The position numbers and the translations under genes are program-made. Below, piece by piece: positions 51,241 to 64,000 of a DNA stretch of 64,000 bases. The stretch is taken from contig VWZW01002585.1 in the NCBI GenBank assembly GCA_013397115.1, forward strand, positions 2,184,457-2,248,456, in the 5' to 3' direction. This DNA is from Edolisoma coerulescens. Lineage: Eukaryota > Chordata > Aves > Passeriformes > Campephagidae. The stretch's first letter is position 1, and each line of letters starts with the position of its first letter. The notes under the pieces were generated by a model. That model was not told the DNA's origin. It saw only the letters and a program-made list of their open reading frames with translations, and did not search any database.

Positions 51241-51370
51241 TAGAAGTAACCAGGAGAGAGAGAAAAAGGAGGAAAAATAAAGGCAACAAAGGAAATGATG
51301 TGAGGAAGAAAAACATGAAAGCAACAGAGGCAAACCAATTAAAACAAAACAAAAGAAAGGACAGGAAGGT
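51241..51370 (+). repeat. Purine-rich tract on plus strand
   Basis: About 130 bases are strongly A/G-biased (GAGAGAGAAAAAGGAGG and AAAACAAAACAAAAGAAAGG are examples), with scattered pyrimidines. The minus frame 51161-51397 reads a Phe/Leu-rich peptide that is a by-product of this bias. Confidence 0.7.
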
Positions 51371-54300
51371 TAAATTCACTCCCTGGAGCAGATGCATCCC
51401 TGGAGCCTCAGCAATGCAGCCCTGATCATAATGGATATCCTGGTGGAGCTAAGGCATTCCCTGAAACATGATTTTGTCATGATGCATGATGACGTCTTCG
51501 AAAAAGCAGTTGAGTGATGTGTGCTATCTAACCTTCCCTGAAAAACTGGGACCTTACCATTGATATGGGTCATGATGTGGTTATGGGACCTAAGTGCTAA
51601 GAGTTACACATACCCCTGAAATTAATTTGACTGCTGTGTACCAAAATCTAATTTATTTCCTTATCATCTTCCAACCATTAAATTGCTAGAGCTGAGTTGT
51701 ATAAATGCTTTAAAGAAAGGCAGCTTCTAGTCACTAAGGAATATTGCAGAAAATTTGCCGTCTGAGCATGGTTATGTAACGCCCACTTATTTTAATTAGA
51801 ATTTAGCTCTCAAAGTCCCACTTTACCTAAGTGGCATGATCACTGAAACACAGTAGAGATCTGTGATAGCAAATGCAATCTATCTGCTCCTTTCGGCAGT
51901 GACTTCTCCTTTAATATTATGTCTCTCAGGCATGGGAGCCCCAAGCAGCTACTTGCAGTGTTGTCTATTATTAGTGCTTACTCAGTATGGGTCTTGTTCT
52001 CCAGCAGAAGTGCAAGAAATGTCTGTGTAAGCATTGCATAGCTTTAATTCTCCTACAGAAGAGTGGTCCTCAGGGAGGAGAGTCAAATAAACAGCAGCCT
52101 AAACTGTACTCCAGGTAGCTGAACACCAGGAACAGGACCAAACCCAATTACTCACAAAGTGGTGCTGATGTCAGTCTTTTCTCAGGAAGATACATCAAGC
52201 ATAGAAAAGGGGTTTTTTAAGTAAGTAAATTCCGACTAATTAAAGGTTTTCCTTCCTTCCGTTCTTACTTGAAATTTTTGCTGCAATGAAGTCTTTGGCA
52301 AGCATGAAAAAGGTATCGTGGTTACATCCATTAACTCCTTTAATCCTGCAGCCAACTGCCTCTTCTTCCTATGTTTTTTGTGATGTGTCCTGTTGCAGAA
52401 TGTGGAGACCCATTTGGCCAGGCACTGAATGAATACAATTTCAGTGTACAAACCCAAGAAGAAAGACAAACTGTACGTTTGTCATATGCTAAAAGGATGA
52501 TTTGTGCATGTAGGTGGCAACAATCCCTTTCTGTTTTTTGGTTCAGTATTCTTGCACTTCTAACTGAGCAGACGAAACAATTTGTTTCCGTGTAATCATG
52601 GCAAGTCTACAGGAAATTCCTGATAATTGTGCTGTGCTTTGTTATGATGATGAATTACTGCATATGTTTCTGCCATACTCATTAGTCTTACTTTGCAGTC
52701 TTCACCCTGCATGTGCACTGAGATAAATTGGACACTGAGATTAAAAGGCAGTGTCTTCATGAACCAGATTGTTTTAAGGTCACCTTTTTTATCTTGCTTT
52801 CTGACATCAGCTGCTCTTTCAAATCTGAAAATGGGAGACATCATATTTTTTCTCTCACTGTCTGATTTAGAGACTGAATATTTTATAGAACATGCTACCC
52901 TTTGTAAAAAAGCAGGAATTAATTCCAAGAATAAGTACCTTACAAAAACAAACAAAAAATCCAATCCTACATATAGATAAAACAGTCTTGGAGCAAAAAG
53001 GAAGTGTGGGCTCTGGCTGGAGAGAAGAGATATAGCTGATAAAAATTCAGAAATATATGGATTGGTAGGGGAATTTGAATAAACCTGTTTAGGGAAATAG
53101 AATAAGCAAGGTAATAATCAAATGATACAACCCATAGTGAGCATTTGCAGCAGTTTGTTTTACTGAGTGTTTACTTGTCAGAGCAGTCACTGCAGTCAAG
53201 CAGGAAAGGAAATGCAGTCGAGCATCTGCTACATGTCTTCTTTCTCTCAGTGGACACTACAGTTTTTGCCAGACGTGATGCATACACACAAGAGGCACGT
53301 TGAGAAGAAGCTCAAAGAACTTGCTCAGTCATCTGGCAATATCTAGTCTAAAAGAATAACTAACCACCAAATGGATAAGTTACATCAGGAACTATACCTG
53401 TGTAAACTGCATCCATAATCACATTTATTATGGCCAGTTCCTGCAAAAATGCTGCAGTGGAGAAGTTGAAAGGAGACTAAATGCACAGAGATCACATGAG
53501 TAATAAGATTGTCTGAATTTTTTAAGGAAAATAGTCAGGAAACTGATATTTACAGAACATTAAGCTGTTGGAAAAATTACTATTTTTTGTTTAGATTCTC
53601 TTAATAAAAGGCAGCTTCTCTTTTGTCAGATATGGACTGTCAAAAGGTGAATATGTGTTTCTACATAGATATGCTCTCTCAGTGCTTCATGTGGTTTTTG
53701 TTGCCTGATGTTTCAATGTACCAAATTCGTGGTGATCTTGCAGTGAGGGGGTCAGCACCAAAGAATATACCTAAGTACTCAAAGGTTAGTATCTGATGCC
53801 ATCCCTGCCCGAGATTCTGCACCACAGGCCAGTTCCAGCTTGGATCGTAGCCAAGTTTGCTGTCTACTGAGCCTGCATGAATAAATGGAGAGGTGTGAAT
53901 TTTTAGTTCAAATGTTACCCTGTGATAATGGGTCTAAATGCGTTGCGAACCAGAGGTGACTTAAAATGTGGAGTTAACTTATGACCACCTAAGTCTGATC
54001 ATATAGCTGTGCCTTAAAATGACCCTTAAGCCCAAAATCACTCTTCTGTAACTCTTGTGAAAGTAATTGCTGGTGCTTTCTAATTGACTGGTTCTGAAGA
54101 CAGAGTATGCAATGCATCCTTGTACTCCTAAGGAACATATATGAATGAGCTTGTGCTGTGCTTTTCTCCTGTTAGTCTTTTGAATAGGAGGGAAATCATA
54201 ATAAGCCACTTCTTATGAGGGCTACGTATACTGTGGCAGTATCAAGGCCTTTCCAGATAAAGCTGTTCAAATTCCTAAATTCCAGAGATTCAGTTGACAG

Positions 54301-56816
54301 CCGAGTTACCTAAATTTGTTATGCCTACCTGCAGGAGTCTGTTTGTGGCCTAAAGGCTTGCTTCAGTCACCCCCACACAGGAACTGCTGCCATTTCAGAT
54401 GCCCTGGAGTATGCAAGGCACCTTGACAGCTCTGCAAGATGTATTGCCAACAGGACAGGCAGGTTATGCTGTCTATCTCAAATGGCACTGGCTCCTTCTG
54501 TGTGGGCAATGGATTGAGCCCTCAGTATCAAAGCCCTTATTAGAGTCAATAAAGATCAGGGCTGGAGTCACCGGAGCTGAGCGAGTGATTCAGCTCAGCA
54601 GCTGCTGGTTCCCTTGACTGGAGTGAGCTGAATTGTGCTCTAGGTTGCATTGGCTGCATTTCTGCTGACTGCAGCAGGCAGATGAACAACTGATGAATGT
54701 GTTCATGACTAGATGTAGATAACTGTGTTTAAATAGCCTAAACACAACAATAGTTTGAATGGTCAATAATTAACTTTTGGAATGTGAAAGGACAGCGGCA
54801 GAAGCTTCTTTTCAGAACCAATATAGAGCAATTGGAGCACCTATAAATTTTAAAGGCCTCATGGATGTTTTTCCTATGCAAATTTATAAGGGGAAACAGT
54901 TATTTACCTGGTATACAAAAATTAACATATAAAGCAGACCAATTAACAAATGACCTGTCAGACAGGCTCCCAAAGAAAAGCAGAGTCATTTCTTTGTGTT
55001 TTTTAAATGCTAGAAGACACACTAATGATCGGTGGGATGTTTGCAGGAGGTGAACTGGAACTAGATAACATCACACAGTTTTGGCTGCTCTGATCCCAGT
55101 AGCTTTGTGGCATGAGATTTCCCATTCCTCGTTAATGAAGAGCTAAAAGTGAGAAGGTGTACTATTTCTTTCAGTAATAGATTTTTCAGGGAGTAAAGGC
55201 TGAGCTTAATGTGCTGTTTGTCTGCTGCAGGGCTGGCCTTGTTGTACTGAAGACAGAGGTGCAGTAGCATTCACATGTGCAAAATTTAATTATTCTGATT
55301 TATCAAGCAATTATTTTTCCTACTAGTTTTATTTAACTGTGGGAGATCTCATCCTTTCTTTGAGTGTAATGAGTGCATTTGCTTCGGGAAGCAATTTGCC
55401 ATTCACAGATGAATTCTCTTTAACAGTGACTTTGCCTTTATTTTTCATTTTCAAATGAAATTACATTCTCAATTTGTTAGTAAATTTGAGCAGTAAATTT
55501 CTTAGTATATGGGAGCAGTGAATTCTTTATTGCATGATGACAGAGCTTCTGCAGGAAAGCTATTCCCATCCAAAGCTTCCATCTAAAATTGATAAGCCAT
55601 GCTGGTGGAAGATGGAAATTTTGAGTTTGAACCACCAGGCTGGGAAAGATCTCATATTCAGAGTTTCTATTTCCTGCATGAGAGCACTTAACTTCTAATC
55701 TATAACATAAATTATCATCACCACTCCCATTTTTCAGCCATTTAAGTGAATTAAGGAGTGTTCTGTTTCCAAAGTACTTGATATAAATGCCAATGTCCAG
55801 GAGATGGTTTGAATCTCTAATCATCAGGCTTGCACAAGTTTTTAGCTGAGAGTTTCAATAAGGGGACACCATGCCATCTTGTTACTATTACCTCTGGGTA
55901 GCATTGCGCTTGCTGTGTTTACTTGTGATTCTCACTCCCATTTAGAAACATCTGTCTCTTCCTTGCATCATGAGAAGGGCTTGTTTGCACTATCTATGTC
56001 TGTGGTTTCTTCTGAGGGATCAGATGAATCAAAGGAGGTGAATCTTGTTCTGAAAATACAGGCTCAATGGAGAAGTGGGTTAGTTAGGTCGTCCTGCTTC
56101 TGCTGTCCCGGGGATAAAGGCAAACCTTCTTTGTGGGCATTTAAAAAGAACCATTACTGAAGAACCCTCATTCACAGAATGGTTGGGTTTATATCAGTCA
56201 AAGATGACTTGCATATGACACAACTCCAGATTTCAACGGTGAAGGCCTAGAGTCTGACAGCAGCCCTCACTGGGCTGTGGAAGCTGATTCCCCCTGGTTT
56301 TGCCTCCATTCCGTCTTTCTTTGCACATTGAACATCTTCCAGTATTTTGTCTATTTTTCTTTTGAGCATATTCCATTGAAAACTTCTCTTTTTCTCATTT
56401 TAAATTTCACATTATCCGTTCTAAACTATTGTGCTAAATTGGTCTTTATAATTTCCAGTTCATGTGGAGCATCTCATAATGTTCTCCGTTTTACCAAACC
56501 ACCTTCTAGTTTTTTGTATCACTGCTTATCACGTACATACAGGGTGGCATCTCACGAAGTCTGTAACTTTCACCAGATTCATTTCCCACACTCGTAACAG
56601 CAGAAAACAGCCTAATTTTCATTAGAAAAGCAATCCAATTGGAACAAAAATAATTAGGATACATCAGAAAATAAAAAAGCCGTGTGAACTGTTACAGGAG
56701 AGAAAATGCTTTTCACATGGATTTTTCTTCTTTTCATTCTTGAATGGTTCAGAATTTTTACGCGATTCATGGTGATAAGATGCACTTAATGTAGTTGCAA
56801 TCTAGAAATCACAGGA

Positions 56817-56975
56817 TATCATAGAATCACAAGAGCTGAAGCTAGAAGGGGCCTCTGGAGACTGTGCAGTCCAAACTGGTACTCAAAGCAGGGTCAACTA
56901 CAGCATATTGCTCAGGGCTGAAGATTCTATAACATCTCTGGGCAATGTGTTGCAGTATTCAACAGTATCCAATTA
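56817..56975 (-). mobile_element. CR1 LINE 3' fragment, minus strand
   Basis: The plus strand starts TATCATAGAATCACAAGAGC, then GGGGCCTCTGGAGACTGTGC, CTCAAAGCAGGGTCAACTAC and ATTGCTCAGGGCTG. This is the reverse complement of a CR1 3' end of a third type. After ATAACATCTCTGGGCAATG it fades out near 56975. It is short, diverged and non-coding, and a small internal deletion near GGCTGAAGATTC is likely. Confidence 0.82.
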
Positions 56976-56979
56976 ATCT

Positions 56980-58310
56980 ATTTGTAATGCCTAGATGGTA
57001 AGGCCAGAAGAAAGCATTAGAACCATGTAGTTTAATCTCCTTCAGAAAAAAAAAATAGTAAAGACACTGTCAGTCATTTCTGCATAAAGCCACATGTATT
57101 ATCTGTTGCAAGACAGTATATTTCATAGGAGGGGCTTGTATCTTCAAATGCAACTAGAAGTAATTGAGACTCTACAACATCCATTGGTGGATTTGTTCTA
57201 GTAGTTATTTGCCTCTGCAAAAACAGAGGGAAAAACAACTGAAAGGACACAGAAAATAAAACAGGAAGAAACCCAGGATGCCAACTCCCTTAATCTGAAG
57301 CTGCGTCATTTATGCCTAAGCATTTTTTGATAGGTGTTTTTTTATCTTTTCCTTGATAAACTCCAGTGATGGAGACTGAGCTGTTTTGTGAATAACTTTG
57401 GTTGTTCAAAAGTTTTTCCAGGGCCTGGCTTTGAATTTTCCCTGTTGGTATTTATGTGTGAAATTTCTTGCTTTATCCCTGGTGTTCATGGAGAATTGCT
57501 TAGTCTCTTCCCTACAGCTACTTTTTTCACATCTGAAAACTGTTTAAGTTCCTTTCAGATTTCTTTCCTTTAGATTATATGACCCATTCAACCCTTCTTG
57601 AATAATATTTTATTGAATTCTATAATTCGTTCTGCTCTCTTAGCTCCTTTCAGATGACCTAGCCCATTCTCAAGGAGCAGTGCTTGTAACTGAAAACCTA
57701 CTTCAGTGGATGCTGCACCAGCTCTTACATCCAGCCTTTCATTTAGGCAGGATGTTTGCTTTTGGCAATGTTATTGGCACATGCTCAGATCTGATCCATT
57801 TTTATCCTCAGATCTTTTACAGCAGAGCAGATCTGTCATTCCCTATCCTCTATCTGTGTAATGTAATCTAAGTGTAGAACTTTTTTCTTTTCCCTCTTAT
57901 ATGAATCCTGGCTTTGCAGGAATGTTCTTTAACCTTTTAAGATTATTTGGAGTTTTATTCCTAGACCTTTCAGTGCTTAAAACTTCTGCAATTTTGGTAT
58001 GATCTCTGTATATGGCAAGTATATTATATCTAAGATGTCATGTAAGTGATTTATGAAAATATAATATCAGAGTCTATAATATTGTATTTAAATATACTTT
58101 TATTTTGAATAGACTATCCCAAAATAGTTGATGATGCAACTTCCAGCTCTGAAAGTCACTAAGTTGCATATTTTTTGAAACCAGGACAGCCTACCACATA
58201 AAAGTTAAGTATATACTTACCGTACTTTTTTCATGCTCTTCCTTGACACCTGCTAGTGGGTTCAATCAGAGAAACGATACTCAACTCAGTGAAGTTTAAC
58301 TTTGACTTAC
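56980..58310. other. Unique sequence between two CR1 copies
   Basis: No gene or element is recognised. Open frames are short (63 codons or fewer). Confidence 0.4.
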
Positions 58311-58311
58311 A

Positions 58312-59190
58312 GAATCAGAGCATCATTTAGAATAGAAAAGAATCCTGAGATTATTAAGTCCAGTCATCAACCTAGCACTGCCAAGCCCTCCCCTAAACCA
58401 TATACATAAGCACCGCTCCACGTGTCTTTTAAATACCTCCAGGAATGGTGATTACACCACTTCCCTGGGCAGCCTGTTTCAATGCTTGACTGCCCTTTTG
58501 ATGAAGAAGTTTTTCCTAACATCCAATCTAAACCTCCCCTAGTGCAACTTGAGCCCATTTCCTCTCGTCCTGTTACTTGTTACTTGGGAGAAGAGAGTAA
58601 TCCCCACCTGGCTGCAGTCTCCTTTCAGACGGTCGTAGAGAGTGATATGGTTGCACCTGAGCTTCCCTTTCTTCTGACTAAACACCCCCAGCTCCCTCAG
58701 CTGCTCCTTGTAAGACTTGCGCTCCACACCCTTCCCCAGCTCTGTTGCCCTTCTCTGGACACACTCCAGCCCCTCAATGTCTTTCCTGTCATGAGGGGCC
58801 CGGAACTCAGCACAGGATTCGAGGTGTGTCCTCACCAGTGCTGAGTACAGGGGGACAATCCCTGCCCTGGTCCTGCTGGCCACACTATTGCTGACACAGA
58901 ATGCCAGGATGCCACTGGCCTTCTTGGCCACCTGGGCACAGCTGGTTTTTGTTCAGCCACTGCCAACCAGCACACCCAGGTCCTTTTCTGCTGGGCAGTT
59001 TTCCAGCCACTCTGCCCCCAGCCCGTAGAGCTGTAGGGGGTTGTTGCTGACCCAAGTGCAGGACCTGGCACTTGGCCTTGTTCAACCTCATAGCATTGGC
59101 CTTGACCCATGGATCCAGCCTGTCCAGATCCCTCTCCAGAGCCTTCCTACCCTTCAGCAGCATGACAGTCCCACCCAACCTCATGTTATC
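58312..59190 (-). mobile_element. CR1 LINE 3' half of ORF2 and 3' end, minus strand
   Basis: The plus strand begins AGAATCAGAGCATCATTTAG and CTAGCACTGCCAAGCC, with GACTGCCCTTTTGATGAAG and AACATCCAATCTAAACCTCC following. The minus strand at 58539-58931 still reads through 130 codons of CR1 ORF2 C-terminus (segments LYSALVRTHLESCAEF, VQRRATELGKGVE and SQVTSNRTRGNGLKL). Further upstream segments (RLNKAKCQVLHLG) lie in another frame at 58885-59184. The copy is 5'-truncated near 59190 and lacks the polymerase core. It belongs to the same family as the copy at 37423-38165 but extends further 5'. Confidence 0.94.
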
Positions 59191-62100
59191 TTGTGACCAA
59201 CAACTCCTCTTGCGACCGATTATTTTTGTCTTATTTATTTTGCACTGTTACACCTTAGCAAATCTGACCTCATACAAAGAATTAGATTAATTTACTATGA
59301 TTTGATATTGAAAGGTCCATGCAGGCAGTCGTGACTTTTCTGTCTTTTAGGTGTTTGTGAATGGTTTGTTTGACTCTTCATTGCAGGATTTTCTAAAACT
59401 GAAAGTATCCTGAGCGGTTTTCTCTCCTCTAGCCTCTCTTCTCTTTTCCTGTTTGTTTTTTTTTTAATCAGATGTAGGAGTGGCATTTCCAAGTTTTGTG
59501 GAGCCTAATTTATTTTTGACAGGTTTTCAAAACATAATCATTTATCATCTGTGGGACAAAAGGCAGGCTTAAGGAAAATACCTACAGAGACTTTCCATTG
59601 AGCCTGTCTTAGAACCTCTCATTTACCTATTTTCTAATCTGTTTGTCACTGTTCTGGTTTTATTACTCACCTTTATCTCTGCAGCTCATTTTCTTAGCTG
59701 TGAGATCACAGTTGACATTTTTAGTGAAGATAGAAGCGAGATGACATTACCACTGTGACCTTCTCAAGATTCCTGTTGAGGAACAGATCAGCATTTTTCT
59801 TAATATTCTAATACTAATAATATAAATATGCAGTATTTTCTCCTATGTTTTACTTTGTCACAATGTTTTGACTTTCTCATTTTATTCCTGGACTTCTGAC
59901 ACTCTAGTTCAGGGTACTTTGTGCCTGTGAATTGTCCTTTTTTTGTTCCTTTTGTTTTTATTTGTTTTAACAGCACTACCAGCTCTCTCCAATTCCTATT
60001 CCCCTTTTTACTGACATTATGTAAAAATCTAGCACTTCCACCTCCAAGTGTTTATTGCACTCTGCTGTCCTAAGCTCCATGATTTATGATGTTTGTGTTC
60101 TCCCTTCTAACCACCTGAGGCTTGTTAATTCTGTCATCTATTTCATGGTCACTCTGACAGGTTGCTTTGCATCTGCACAATCTCAACCTGTTCTTCCAGG
60201 CTGGCCATAAACACAGTCAGAGGCCTTTTCCTTTACTTGCTTTCTTTAGCTTTTGTAGAAACGGATATGTCACCATGAGGCTTTGTTACCAATATGTTCC
60301 TGCTTCCCTCCTTTCCAAGTGGTCTGGATGATAAAAGAGTCCACCTCAAACCTGTCCTGTGCTCTTCATATTTTTGCCGGTTGCTTAGAGAATGCATCAT
60401 CCACCTTATCTTTGTGACCAGACCCAAAACATGACAATTTCCTTTTACCTTCACCATTTTAGCAGGTTTTTATTCCTACATCACCTAGGATTCAGAATAT
60501 TATCAGTTATCCTTGATACACACAGAAAATGTCCTTTGTTTTATTTTTCAGTGAGAGCTGAATAAGATATATAGACTTATGTCTGCTAAATAATTAAATT
60601 AGGCAGTATTGAAGCATTCAAAGTCTGGTACCTTCTGAGTCAAATTATTTGTTGGTATAAATCCCATGACTTCAATATGGTTTCTTAAGCAGAAGATGAC
60701 CTATATTTTCCCCTTGAAAATGAACAAAAAATATATGTATTTTCTTAAAATCTGAAGTAAAGTTTTGATTTTGATTTAGGAAATCACAAAACATTTGGAC
60801 ATATTTTCTGACCCATGTAATTATTTCTTTAAATGTTATAGCCAGGGTAGTTCATAGACCAGAAGTAGTATTATTGCAGAGAAAAATAAACTGTGAGAGC
60901 AAAGACAAAACCCAGTACAGAGAAAATTACTTTTCAGATCTTGTGGCTACTACATTATAAGGCAATGAGGATTTCCCTTTTATATGATTAATTCAGATTT
61001 TAATAAGTAAGTTCTTCTGCAAAACTGCAGTCAATTTTTCATCATTAATGTAAAAGTTAAAAAAAACATTCTTTCTCAAGATGAATGGAGAAAAAAATAT
61101 AATATTATTGACTTTCTTAAGCCTATCTCATTTGATGGATTTATGAAATGAAAATAATATAGAAATTCCTTAGACTGTGACAGGAAATACAAATCAAGTG
61201 AATGGAAAAGCAGTTGCCCTGAAATAAAGACATTTCAGAAGATAATGGGTTCACTACAAAAGGGTCTTCTGCTAAGTACTTCCTATAATTTTGTTTTCAG
61301 TGGAGCACCTGACAAGAGACAGGCAAAGATGCATGTGGATACAACATGGTTTTGTTCACTGGTAGCTGAAGACATATTAGGGCTGTAGGCAAACCTAATG
61401 CAGTGAGGGTTGGAAGGATGGAAAATTCTTTGTCCAACCTGGAGTACTGTTTCCTGGTTAGTACAAAACCAAAAGAAACCAAGAAAAACCTACAGAAATG
61501 GCTTACTAATGCTTTAGCTCTGATTTAACTCGTTTAGCTAAAGGGGAAAGATTGTCCAGCCACAGTGTTTAGAGGCATAATACCTAGAGAGATCAATCAG
61601 TTGTGTCTTCTGGGTCTCAGATGTGATCAGGAAAGGTCTACTAAGTTGTGCAAAAGTGTGTTTAGTTCTATATTACCTTTTTACTGTTTCAAATGAATTT
61701 TCTGGAAAAGAAAGCATTGTGCCAGGGAGAATGTTTTATGGCTTAAGGTGATCTGGAAGTCTCGGAAGCACATGGAAAGGAATCAGCCTAGGAATCAGCC
61801 ACATCTTACCATGGCTTTGAAAAAGGTATTCACACTCAGTGCTGGTGTCCGGGCTTGTGGGTTTGCACAGCACCCTGGGTTTGTGCAAAGAATTATAGAT
61901 GAAGATTCTTTCATTAAATTCAATGAGCTGATGTCAAAAATATTTCTCAAGGAATACAAGAGATTATCTTTAGTAAAGACAGTAGGCCTGAATACATAAT
62001 TAATTGTGTTCCCTTGTATTATTCCATGTGGGAATTGCTAAATGTTTCTTCTTGCAGTCAAATAAGAAAAAAACCTTTTGTTTTCTTGTAAAATTTTTCC

Positions 62101-63197
62101 CCCACACCATTGTTTTTTTCCTTTTTATTTTAATAAAATAAAGGGAGCGGGGGGAATATAGGAAGGAAAAGGGATGGGCAGAAAATTCTGGCAATGCTAT
62201 TCTTAGAATTAGGTGTTTTTTTACTCTTCTATTCTAAGATACAAATTCCCAACACCAAAGAATGAAAAAAATAAGGAAAATTTCCCAAAGGTCATAAAAC
62301 TGGAGCAAAATTTCCGATGCTTGCAAAAGCATCACCCCAGACAGGCAGAAGTATGTCTCAAATAAGCATTCACCTTTTTATGTGGAGGTAATTGGTTCAT
62401 ACTATTTAAAACCTGTCCTAACAGGAGAAAAATGGTAAGTCTCACTTGAATTCACAGAAGTCAATCTCAAAAAACATGTTCACAAAGCAGCAGATACCAA
62501 AACTGGAAATATCTTCAGAAATTCCATTTTAGAGCACTTGAATAAAGCCCTTCTCTGTGTGAGATCCTCATCCCTGTTCTTTTTAACTAAAGCACATCTT
62601 ATGCCTCATGTGCACTGGAAATCAAATTCAGGAATTACATAATTTGCTACAAGAGAAATGAGTGGCTGCCTTAAGGGGTCATCTCCCATTCTGCTCCTTC
62701 ACAATAAATCTGAATGAAATCCTATTTCAATGAAAGTAGTCACTAGAGGGAAATAGAACAGAATTTCATCTCAAAATTTTAATGCTGAAACAGGAAAACT
62801 AAAAGCCACCATTCTAAAAGTGCTTTTGGTGCATCTGCCCTACTTTACAGTAATTTAGAGATTCATATATTTCCTTAAATTGAGCAATTACAATTTATTT
62901 TTAAATGCAAAGACCTAAAAAACCCTTTATAATCATTTTTGAGAGCATGGGAAATACCAGACTGGAAGAAAAATTATGAGTTATTTGCTATAATTTCCTC
63001 AAGCATAGGCCAACAAAACTGCTAAGATGAAATTTGCTTGTTGCCTTATTATTTGTAACATGCCCATCTGATGGAAAACCATACAGCTTTCCAGTTGTTG
63101 ATGGGCAAGGCATCTCTGCTGTTGAGTTAGGCTATGCATAATATGAGCTCTAAAACTGTCAGATTGATAGAGGGGATTTTTTTTTAGGAGTGATTCC

Positions 63198-63213
63198 TTT
63201 TTTTTTTTTTTTT
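63198..63213. repeat. Poly-T run (16)
   Basis: Sixteen T, with another nine-T run 13 bases before it. No adjoining retroelement body is visible. Confidence 0.85.
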
Positions 63214-63543
63214 GTTATAGGAAAAATAGCAAATTTTTTTTGATATAGGAAATACATATCAGCATTTTTAACTTTTCTTTCTTCTTATAGAATAGGTATT
63301 CTCTTATGATTTATTAAGAGGTATAGAACATGTATTCTGTTAAAACTGTAGAGAAATCAAGTACTGTAACAATGAAATATTATATGAAAGGATAGAGAAA
63401 TATTTATGCAGATTCTTGTGGAATTTTTATGTGTTTGCTGCATATAAATTAGCCCTATAACTTCACCAAGGAGAGACAAGAATAAATAAGTTCTTAGAGC
63501 AGAAAAAGTTGAAGTTTTTAATAACTTACTGAAGGACAAAGAT

Positions 63544-63555
63544 AAAAAAAAAAAA
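63544..63555. repeat. Poly-A run (12)
   Basis: Twelve consecutive A in an A-rich neighbourhood. Confidence 0.8.
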
Positions 63556-64000
63556 GATAACAAAACAAAAAATGGAAAAATATCTATTTTCTTTGGTTTA
63601 GTTATGAATACCACTGTCATTTCTGATATTTATGCACTTGAAAGTGTAAGGTCTGTGAGAGGAACGGTATTCAAAGAACTGGTCATATTGGAAGAAACAT
63701 TTCTGTAAATTCGATATGAGTGAGGGTTCTCTCCTTGTTCTGGATTTCCTCACAAAAGCTTTGTGGAATTCTGCTAAATCTTAACTTATTAAGAAAATTT
63801 TGTAATACAGTATAAATGAGAAAAGAATTTGCTTTATTTTGTTCAGCGTGAAACAGTTTAAATCAGAAATAAAACTCTTAATAATGATCACCCATGCCAT
63901 GGTATTGCACTTTATGAGAATTGGTTGGGATAAGTTTGTACAGTAGATTTTAAAAAGAGAAATACCATGTCAGAGATGAAATAAATTACAGAACTAGGTA

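Larger units (their letters stand above)
42020..56815. other. Long unique AT-rich stretch
   Basis: No gene, RNA or transposon can be supported in this 14.8 kb. It holds a pyrimidine tract (43878-43909), a TA microsatellite (47108-47121) and a purine-rich tract (51241-51370). A slightly GC-richer patch with a few CpGs lies at 47400-47690. Non-repetitive blocks that could be conserved elements lie near 44440-44640, 51650-51850 and 54330-54600. Open frames reach 122 codons (minus 52596-52964) without any recognisable family. Confidence 0.4.
59195..64000. other. Unique AT-rich sequence
   Basis: No gene or mobile element is recognised. T runs occur at 63177-63185 and 63198-63213 and an A run at 63544-63555. 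A small direct duplication of GGAATCAGCC lies at about 61780-61800, inside an 83-codon frame (61748-61999) that I cannot assign to any family. Confidence 0.4.

Noticed and set aside
58539..59184. Open frames of 92-130 codons on the minus strand
   Set aside because: They are remains of CR1 ORF2, listed under the mobile element and not as host genes.
61748..61999. 83-codon basic open frame
   Set aside because: No recognisable domain, and it contains an internal GGAATCAGCC duplication typical of random sequence; length is within chance for this window.

Overview
This window looks like a mostly non-coding piece of a bird nuclear genome: AT-rich, CpG-poor, and with low repeat density. The main evidence is seven fragments of CR1, the LINE retrotransposon that dominates avian and reptilian genomes. 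Several keep the short octamer repeats (ATTCTATG / CATAGAAT) that end CR1 elements. There are no Alu, L1, operon-like or prokaryotic features. The species cannot be named from the sequence.

I found no host protein-coding gene, tRNA, rRNA, CRISPR array or intact transposon that I can support. The many short open frames have no recognisable domain, and the longest (277 codons, minus strand, 19313-20146) lies mostly antisense to a CR1 copy. The window is therefore best read as intergenic sequence or the inside of a very large intron. Two non-CR1 open frames are listed with low confidence (minus 7684-8031, plus 41662-42018).

Layout. 1-11803: unique sequence with a long T/G simple repeat (2079-2222) and a small GC/CpG-rich patch (4440-4830). 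11804-12125: a CR1 3' fragment that ends in a 22-bp perfect palindrome. 12126-19429: unique sequence with a TAAT-dense block near 17030-17280. 19477-20608: the longest CR1 copy, which covers part of the reverse transcriptase and the whole 3' end and is broken by frameshifts and loss of the catalytic motif. 20613-27682: unique sequence with a 12-bp triplicate. 27683-28108: a CR1 copy with an internal deletion. About 28840-29500: a GC-rich, pyrimidine-rich block of unknown nature. 31310-31660: a compact CpG island, the best promoter candidate. 32188-32254 and 32768-32925: a CR1 tail and a MIR-like ancient SINE relic. 37423-38165 and 58312-59190: two same-family, same-strand CR1 copies about 20.9 kb apart. 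56817-56975: another short CR1 piece. The rest is unique AT-rich sequence with short microsatellites.

No set of genes here works together as a pathway. The functional candidates are regulatory: the CpG island at 31.3-31.7 kb, the CpG patch at 4.65-4.73 kb, and homeodomain-core-rich blocks such as 17.03-17.28 kb and 34.39-34.59 kb. None of these can be proven without conservation or expression data. I did not find convincing evidence of a new biological system.
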